NCBI RefSeq assembly: GCF_024391045.1
Contig: NZ_JANFCZ010000004.1
Span: forward strand, 124,001 to 188,000
DNA: 64,000 nt
Reading direction: 5' to 3'
Source of the DNA: Pseudarthrobacter sulfonivorans
Lineage (GTDB): Bacteria > Actinomycetota > Actinomycetes > Actinomycetales > Micrococcaceae
Below are positions 59,159 to 64,000 of the stretch, one piece after another. Numbering within the stretch: position 1 is the first letter of the stretch; each line of letters begins with the position of its first letter. A model generated the notes under the pieces. That model saw only the letters and a program-made list of their open reading frames with translations. It did not search any database and was not told the origin of the DNA. Both the position numbers and the translations under genes were made by a program.

Positions 59159-59823
59159 CAGAGATTCCCGACACCGGGAGTGTACGCAGGCGAGCTGACC
59201 AGCACGCTAGCCTGCAGGGTGGTGCACTTGACGACGCCGTCGAAGGTCGCGACGGCGGAGTGGACGTTCATCGTCGGCGCGGTGACGCTGACCTGGGAGT
59301 TGGCCTGGATTTCAATGGCGCCAGCTGCAGTTATGCGGACGGAGCACCCGTTCTGGTGCTGGATGGTGATCTCCTTGGTGGCATCGTTGAGGACCACTCT
59401 GTGGCCGGCGCTCATGGTGATGCTCAGCTTCAGGGCGCCGGCAGTATCGTCGAACTCAAGCCTGCTGTCCCCCCGGGATCGCAGCATGCGGATGTTGTTG
59501 GCGGATTCCGGGGCATGCGGCAGCGCGGCCTGGCCGTTCCAGGCGCAGCCGACAATATAGGGGCGGCGCCAATTGCCCGCTTCGAAGGCGGCCACCACTT
59601 CGCTGCCGACTTCGGGCAGGATGGCCAGGCCCTGGTCTTTGTCCGCGTAAGGTGTGCAGAGCGTGGCCCACGCGCGCACGTCCCGGTCCCCGGTGGTTCC
59701 CAGCGTGGGAAACCGGATTTCAATTCGCCCGAGCTTTTCGGTGTCCACGATGTCGGTGACCAACGCCGGATACACCCCGAAGTAGCCGGGGGTCCCTCCG
59801 TCCATGGGATGGGTCAGAGTCAT
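59155..59823 (-). CDS. Baseplate spike protein, gpV/VgrG OB-fold family
   Basis: The 222-residue protein has FGVYPALVTDIVDTEKLGRI and EIRFPTLG, an OB-like fold entry, then RDVRAWATLCTPYADKDQGL-AILPEVGSEVVAAFEAGNWR and RPYIVGCAWNG, the classic gpV/VgrG signature. The C-terminal part is beta-rich (SITMSAGHRVVLNDATKEIT), probably a trimeric spike with a needle. It forms the tip of the injecting tube (Afp8 C-terminal equivalent). It starts at an ATG overlapping the hub gene stop (ATGA), so hub and spike are split into two genes. Confidence 0.9.
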   Translation of the reverse strand: MTLTHPMDGGTPGYFGVYPALVTDIVDTEKLGRIEIRFPTLGTTGDRDVRAWATLCTPYADKDQGLAILPEVGSEVVAAFEAGNWRRPYIVGCAWNGQAALPHAPESANNIRMLRSRGDSRLEFDDTAGALKLSITMSAGHRVVLNDATKEITIQHQNGCSVRITAAGAIEIQANSQVSVTAPTMNVHSAVATFDGVVKCTTLQASVLVSSPAYTPGVGNLW

Positions 59824-60908
59824 TGGAAGGCTTCGTTTATGGTTGAGCGCTCGGCCTCGAACCCGGTCCGGAGTCCGTGTTCGTGCTCGAAGACGTGACG
59901 CACACGGGTCACGTAGTAGCCGGGGCCGGCGAAGGGAGAGCCCACGGACTGAAGAGCCAGGTTGCTGCCCACCACCATGTCCGGCGTGCCGCGTGTGGTG
60001 CCAACGGCGGTGACAAAGCCGCGCCCTCGGCGCAGCATTTCCGCGTCCGCCCACGCCTTGGCTTCCGACGAGGTGAGGGCAGCTTCGCGAACCCGGAGGG
60101 AGACGCTGGCTCCGAGCGCTTTTTCGAGGACCCGCGGGCCGCTGAGTCCGCTCATGGCTTCGCCTTCGACGATGTCGACGCCGGCATGTTCTTCAATAAC
60201 GGATCTGGTGGAGGCGTCATAGCCCGTGACTACGACTTCGCTGCGCTGGTGGGCGAGGTCGGCGCGCAGCTTCACCGAGAGCAGCTGGTTGCCTTGCACC
60301 AGCGTCAGCGCAGTGCCGCGGCGCTGCGGCCGGGAGGTGAAATGCAGTTTCCTTCCGGTGCACCAGACTTCGGCCTGCAGCAGCCGAGCGCGTTCGCGCA
60401 GAAAGGCAAGGTCGCTTTGGTTGACCTGCTGGACGACGTCGTACCGGGGGCCATCAGCGGCGATGTCCGTCTGCAGGCCGTGCTCGGCGGCGATCCGATG
60501 AGCAAGGTCCGCGTCCGTGACGTTCTGGTATGTGCGCATGCGGCGGGTCATTCGCAGCCTCATCAGCGCATCTTCCGCGTACACCACGACGCGCGGGGGT
60601 TCACTGTCCAGAAAGACCGCCTCAATTCCGGAGATGGTCCCCTCGAAGACGGTGCGTTGGGTTCCTGGGGGGCCGAGGGCGACGTCGACTGACTTGCCGA
60701 AGTCCAAGGCGCTGCCGTCCAGGTAGAGCATCCTGGCCGGCGGCCCGGAGGCACCGGGCCCGACGGCGACGAAGGTCGCCTGCAGGGTGCGCAGGCCCTC
60801 AGAGCCCTCCGCCACCTCCAGACGGACACAGTCACGGGCCAGGCTCGGAATGAGTTCGCCATTGACTGTGAAGACGGGGGAGACGGCGGCCAGGAGCGGG
60901 TCAGTCAT
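59820..60908 (-). CDS. Hub protein, phage late control D/gpD family
   Basis: The 362-residue protein starts MTDPLLAAVSPVFTVNGELI and contains VDVALGPPGTQRTVFEGTIS, HRIAAEHGLQTDIAADGPRY, QVNQSDLAFLRERARLLQAE and FTSRPQRRGTALTLVQG, the gpD/VgrG N-terminal hub pattern (Afp8 N-terminal equivalent). It carries the spike. The ATG at 60908 has GCGAGGG at about 5 nt and lies inside the last codons of the small gene upstream, overlapping by 8 bp. Confidence 0.88.
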   Translation of the reverse strand: MTDPLLAAVSPVFTVNGELIPSLARDCVRLEVAEGSEGLRTLQATFVAVGPGASGPPARMLYLDGSALDFGKSVDVALGPPGTQRTVFEGTISGIEAVFLDSEPPRVVVYAEDALMRLRMTRRMRTYQNVTDADLAHRIAAEHGLQTDIAADGPRYDVVQQVNQSDLAFLRERARLLQAEVWCTGRKLHFTSRPQRRGTALTLVQGNQLLSVKLRADLAHQRSEVVVTGYDASTRSVIEEHAGVDIVEGEAMSGLSGPRVLEKALGASVSLRVREAALTSSEAKAWADAEMLRRGRGFVTAVGTTRGTPDMVVGSNLALQSVGSPFAGPGYYVTRVRHVFEHEHGLRTGFEAERSTINEAFQ

Positions 60909-61080
60909 CGAAGCCCTCGCAGGCAGTCCGCCGGACGAGGTCTTCCGCTGTGCGGCAGAATTCGCCCCAGCGCTCCTGGGCGGCGCCCAGCGGTTCGGGT
61001 AGCCTGGCTTGCGAAGCGCTGCCCGCTGCGCTCGCGGCAGGCGCCACGTCCGTGTGGATTTCGCCCACATGTACGCCCAT
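60901..61080 (-). CDS. 59-residue CIS-associated small protein
   Basis: ATG at 61080, TGA at 60901-60903: 60 codons. The product begins MGVHVGEIHTDVAPAASAAG and ends TAEDLVRRTACEGFDD, with a low-complexity middle. A GGGAGG-type ribosome site lies upstream (gggaggtgggtcacca before ATG). Its stop lies within the hub gene start, and the strand is the same as the operon. Small proteins with an xVHVGEI start and an FDD-type end occur at this point in comparable loci, so this could be a DUF5908-like hub or tube accessory. Easily missed because of its length. Confidence 0.65.
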   Translation of the reverse strand: MGVHVGEIHTDVAPAASAAGSASQARLPEPLGAAQERWGEFCRTAEDLVRRTACEGFDD

Positions 61081-61281
61081 TGGTGACCCACCTCCCGCTT
61101 TCGATCAGTTGTCTGTTCGCAATTTGTTTGTTCGCTTGTGACCCTTCTATGTTGGCTGGGCTGCGTCACGCTGCCGTCGCTGGTGATTCCATTGCCAGTA
61201 ACGGCGTCGAACACACGGCGTCGATCGCAGCCACCAAACGTCCGCTGGAAGGACGTTCCGGTCTGACGTGCCAGGCGAAGA

Positions 61282-62514
61282 TTACGTAGGCGTATTTGGG
61301 GCTCCCCCAGAAGCGAGGATTCCGGGGCGTGGTCTTAGAGGAATGGCCATGCCGAAACTCTGCGTCCGTGGGTCCAACGGCGCCGCAGCGTTCACCGAAT
61401 TGTGCGCCATCCGGGAAGCGCCGGCGGATGACCCGGCCAGGGCTGTGGTTCGGGTTGCCGGAACGTCGAAGGCCGCCCGGGCCGTTCCGATCTGCAGCTC
61501 GGCGCGGGCAGACAGCATCGTGTTCACCGATGCACAAACGCCGCCGCCGGCCGCCAGCGCGAATCCCGCCGCCATTTCTGCAGTGACGCCCGCCCCGGCA
61601 TTGATCGCCGCACCAGCGTTGATCCTGACGCCGCCACTGGCATCGGTCCCGGTTTCGAGACCGGCGCCAGAAGTGATGCCCAGGACAGTGCCGAGCAACG
61701 CGGCAGTTCCAAGTTGGCTTCCGGCGGCAAAGCCTGCGGACATGCCCATTCCGGCTTCCGCGCTCAGGCCTGCGCTGAGCTGGACCTGCGTGCCGGCGGT
61801 CAACGCGAGAGGGCCGTTCAGACCGGCCATGGCAGCCCGCCACGTAGCCGGATCCGCGCCCACCCGGGCGAGTAGCTGCTGCACGCTTTCTCCGCCTTGG
61901 GCTGTGGCGGTGCTGTCCGGTCGGGGGGCAGGTGCGGCCCCCAGCCCTGTCCGGACTCCGGCTTCGCCCGGTCTGATTGCAGCCTTGGCGTCCTGCGCCC
62001 CCGGCCCCGTGGCGTTGGCTTCCCAGGCCGGATCCTGTTCGGTGATGGTGATCGCGAGTTTGGCGCGCAGCGGCCGTCCCGCGGGCGAGAAGTAGTCAAG
62101 GTCCTCGGTGAGCTGGGTTACGATGCCGCTGAAGTGGAAGGTGCCCCAGACGAACCGGACGGGCGGGGGCGCGTCCGCCGCGTGGTCCTTATCAGGTTCA
62201 ACGAATTGGCGCACCTTCGCGGTCTGGTCCCGGACATCGGCAGGTTGTCCGGAGGCGTCGCCTTCCGCTGTGTCGTACTCCAGATCGAAACTCAGGGTCG
62301 CTGACTGCGCTGAGGGGTTTTGCCGCGCTTGCGTACGGGTGGTAGAGCCGCCCTTGTCCACATTGTTTTGCCGCGAAATTTTCAGGGATGTCGGATTGAA
62401 CTGGACGTCGAAGGTGCCGTTCTCGGCTGGGGCAACGGTGGCCCGCGCTTTTGCTCCCTTGCCGGGGGTTTTCACGAGCCGGACCAGCTTCGCTTTCTCC
62501 AGGGTTTCGCTCAC
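61282..62514 (-). CDS. CIS tube-associated adaptor protein, LysM-like (Afp7 type)
   Basis: The 410-residue protein has an N-terminal CIS tube/adaptor domain (about 30-170): FDVQFNPTSLKISRQNNVDK, LSFDLEYDTAEGDA, FVWGTFHFSGIVTQLTEDLD and LRAKLAITITEQDP. A LysM-like helix-strand unit follows (GESVQQLLARVGADPATWRA). From about residue 235 the protein becomes Ala/Gly-rich with repeats (SAGLSAEAGMGMSAG, NAGAAINAGAGV), a pattern unlike compact baseplate proteins. It connects tube and baseplate in known eCIS. The start is a GTG overlapping the tube stop (GTGA). Confidence 0.82.
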   Translation of the reverse strand: MSETLEKAKLVRLVKTPGKGAKARATVAPAENGTFDVQFNPTSLKISRQNNVDKGGSTTRTQARQNPSAQSATLSFDLEYDTAEGDASGQPADVRDQTAKVRQFVEPDKDHAADAPPPVRFVWGTFHFSGIVTQLTEDLDYFSPAGRPLRAKLAITITEQDPAWEANATGPGAQDAKAAIRPGEAGVRTGLGAAPAPRPDSTATAQGGESVQQLLARVGADPATWRAAMAGLNGPLALTAGTQVQLSAGLSAEAGMGMSAGFAAGSQLGTAALLGTVLGITSGAGLETGTDASGGVRINAGAAINAGAGVTAEMAAGFALAAGGGVCASVNTMLSARAELQIGTARAAFDVPATRTTALAGSSAGASRMAHNSVNAAAPLDPRTQSFGMAIPLRPRPGILASGGAPNTPT

Positions 62515-63005
62515 TGTGTCAGCTCCTTTCCCAGCCGCAGGCCCTCATGGGCAATAGTGACTTCCTCTACGGCGATCTCTCCGGTCTTCGCGTTCAGTGT
62601 TGGCCCTGAGACCTTCATCGGTAGGCCTCGGGAGAAGATCCAACGAGCCAGCGGACGGCCCCCGGAGGCGTCATCGACGCGGATTTCGCCGTCGTACCGG
62701 GCGACCGGCAGTGCCCCGCTGACCATCGAGGTCAGCCAGTTCCACAGCTGCGCATCCACTTCGCCGCGGCCGCTGATGAACATGCCTCGCTTCAGGACCA
62801 CCGGGGTGAGCTTGACGCGCCCCACCCGGCGGACGACGCCGTCGTTGCGGCCGCCTTCCAGGTACTCCCGCACGTCGGCCTCAAGCTGTAGGCCGCTGCA
62901 TTCGGAGAAGGCCCCGTCCACGCAGATCGGCTCCCCGCGCGGACCGGGGACGCTCGGTGTCAGAGTGACCCGGAACCTGAATGTTTGAAGCAATTCGTCA
63001 TCCAC
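62511..63005 (-). CDS. Inner tube protein, gp19-like
   Basis: The 164-residue protein is a typical T4 gp19-type tube subunit: FRFRVTLTP start, FSECSGLQLEADVREYLEGG, VVLKRGMFISGRG, LWNWLTSM, and the C-terminal RWIFSRGLPMKVSGPTLNAK and EVTIAHEGLRL. Subunits stack as the rigid tube inside the sheath. It starts at a GTG overlapping the sheath end and its stop overlaps the adaptor start. A second tube gene, common in eCIS, might lie beyond the edge. Confidence 0.9.
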   Translation of the reverse strand: MDDELLQTFRFRVTLTPSVPGPRGEPICVDGAFSECSGLQLEADVREYLEGGRNDGVVRRVGRVKLTPVVLKRGMFISGRGEVDAQLWNWLTSMVSGALPVARYDGEIRVDDASGGRPLARWIFSRGLPMKVSGPTLNAKTGEIAVEEVTIAHEGLRLGKELTQ

Positions 63006-64000
63006 GGAGGCTTTCCTGTCCTGTTTCCGAGGCCTGCAGGGCGCCGTCGACGTCTTGGGAAATACGCAACACCAGATACTCCAACGGCGAGGCGGGGGCC
63101 ACTCCTATTTCGGCGACCAACCGGCCCAGTCCCAGAGACTGCGGTGCGTTCAGGCCGTCGTCGCACCGGACGAAGAAGGACTCCGCCTCCGTTTTGCCCG
63201 CGAACGCACCCAGGCGGTGCTGGACGCGGAGGAATTCGGTCACCATCCGCTGCAGCGAGTCGCGCAGCTGCGCAGTGTTGGGTTCGAACACCAGCCACTG
63301 AGATTGGCTTTCCAGCGTCAGAGCCAGCATGGTCATCAGGCGACGGACGCTCAGCTGGATGTATTCAGGTTCGGTGGACAGAGTGCGGGCCGCGGAGAGC
63401 CGGAAGCCGTCCCGTTCCTGCCGGTAGACGTTGATGCCCCGCAGATGCAGTTCGTCATGCGTGGCATCTGTGACGGTCTCGGCCGCCAGCACCGCTCCGG
63501 CAGCGACGGCATTCGCCGGACCCCAGGACAGGCCGAGCCTGCGCTCGCGGTCCGCCGTGATGCCTGCGGCGAATGATGACGGCGGCACCTGGACAAGTGA
63601 GGTCCGCGTGCCGTCGGCACGCGGAACCCCCAGCCACGGGTAATAGGCTGCCGCGTAACTGGTCTGGAAACAAGCCCGCCAGTCCAGGATCTGGCGACGT
63701 GACATGCCTTCCGGCACATCCAACAGTGCCACGAACCGGTGCCGCAGCTCGGCTACTTCCACCAGCCTCCGCTGGCGCGCCAGTATTTCCGCGAGATCCG
63801 CGGGACTCCGGGCGTCCAGCCCCGGGGCAGCATCCCCACTGGGCGCGTAGATCGGTTCCACAGCCTCAGGCAGGAAACTGCTGCAGGAATCACAGCAGTT
63901 ACTACGGTCCTGCGATTCCGGGGCTGGCAATGGTTCGGGTTCGGACGGGCTGTGGAAGGAACGCCAAGTCAGGTCCGGCACGCAGAGCAGCCCGATCCGG
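62998..64000 (-). CDS. Tail sheath protein, C-terminal part (gene runs off the right edge)
   Basis: The last 333 or so codons are visible; the frame is open to base 64000. The sequence reads GLLCVPDLTW near the edge and RRLVEVAELRHRFVALLDVP with SRRQILDWRACFQTSYAAAYYPW later, features of contractile sheath proteins. It ends LSVRRLMTMLALTLESQSQW, VFEPNTAQLRDSLQRMVTEF and EYLVLRISQDV, the conserved C-terminal sheath domain that interlocks subunits. An unusual cysteine cluster (NCCDSC) lies about 25 residues after GLLCVPDLTW. A GTG at 63981 is in frame but is internal. Confidence 0.85.
   Translation of the reverse strand, partial: RIGLLCVPDLTWRSFHSPSEPEPLPAPESQDRSNCCDSCSSFLPEAVEPIYAPSGDAAPGLDARSPADLAEILARQRRLVEVAELRHRFVALLDVPEGMSRRQILDWRACFQTSYAAAYYPWLGVPRADGTRTSLVQVPPSSFAAGITADRERRLGLSWGPANAVAAGAVLAAETVTDATHDELHLRGINVYRQERDGFRLSAARTLSTEPEYIQLSVRRLMTMLALTLESQSQWLVFEPNTAQLRDSLQRMVTEFLRVQHRLGAFAGKTEAESFFVRCDDGLNAPQSLGLGRLVAEIGVAPASPLEYLVLRISQDVDGALQASETGQESLRG

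Noticed and set aside
61081..61281. A further small gene between the adaptor and the 59-aa gene
   Set aside because: No frame in this 200-bp gap has a start with a ribosome site and a coherent product; it is treated as non-coding.
44119..64000. Prophage
   Set aside because: Tail and baseplate genes are present with an AAA+ ATPase and DUF4157 proteins, but capsid, portal, terminase, integrase and lysis genes are absent within the window.

Overview
The window looks like chromosomal DNA of a high-GC actinobacterium, most likely family Micrococcaceae (Arthrobacter or Pseudarthrobacter type). This rests on uniformly GC-rich codon use, actinobacterial gene orders (trpCBA-lgt-gltBD-pyk-ANTAR regulator; def-fmt-rsmB-rpe followed by an FMN-riboswitch rib operon) and families largely confined to that phylum (TIGR03085, the MT0933-like antitoxin family, the Trp-operon membrane protein). 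The species is inferred, not shown.

About 1-35,600 is ordinary core genome. On the minus strand at 1-4,605 lie a partial unknown gene, msrB, a small unknown gene, a Cys-tRNA(Pro) deacylase, sufE and a sulfurtransferase; an alpha/beta hydrolase and zapE run on the plus strand. A tRNA block (Val-GAC, Gly-GCC, Val-GAC, Cys-GCA, Gly-GCC on minus; Val-CAC on plus) occupies 6,565-7,417. The plus-strand run then continues with a PD-(D/E)XK protein; def, fmt, rsmB and rpe; an FMN riboswitch, a 27-codon leader ORF and ribD-ribE-ribB-ribA-ribH; hisE-hisG-hisF; hisI; trpE, a membrane protein, a small membrane protein, trpC-trpB-trpA and lgt; gltB-gltD; and pyk. A minus-strand ANTAR response regulator and a plus-strand tRNA-Leu(CAA) close the core segment. 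Biosynthetic genes are packed with ATGA or TGATG overlaps, which implies translational coupling.

Downstream of tRNA-Leu the character changes. An IS110-family element (35,759-36,958 plus flanks) is followed by about 26.7 kb of minus-strand accessory genes running to the right edge. From 64,000 back to 44,119 this is an extracellular/cytoplasmic contractile injection system (eCIS, phage-tail-like particle): sheath (cut by the edge), gp19-type tube, CIS tube/LysM adaptor, a 59-aa small protein, gpD-like hub, gpV-like spike, a protein with a long hydrophobic segment, an eCIS-core (DUF4157) candidate cargo, gp25 baseplate, gpJ baseplate, a propeller-plus-tail-protein-I fusion, a probable tape-measure protein, an AAA+ ATPase, two probable fibre/baseplate-periphery proteins and a 74-aa protein. 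Nearly all overlap by a few bases, so they probably form one transcript starting beyond the right edge.

Downstream of the structural operon, after about 800 bp of decayed DNA, lies a 1,701-aa protein with DUF4157-like HExxH sequences at its N-terminus, a metallo-beta-lactamase fold (HLHQDH) and a long helical C-terminal half. It is the leading candidate for a large injected effector and the most novel item here. It is followed by a CPxC-containing protein and the IS110 element.
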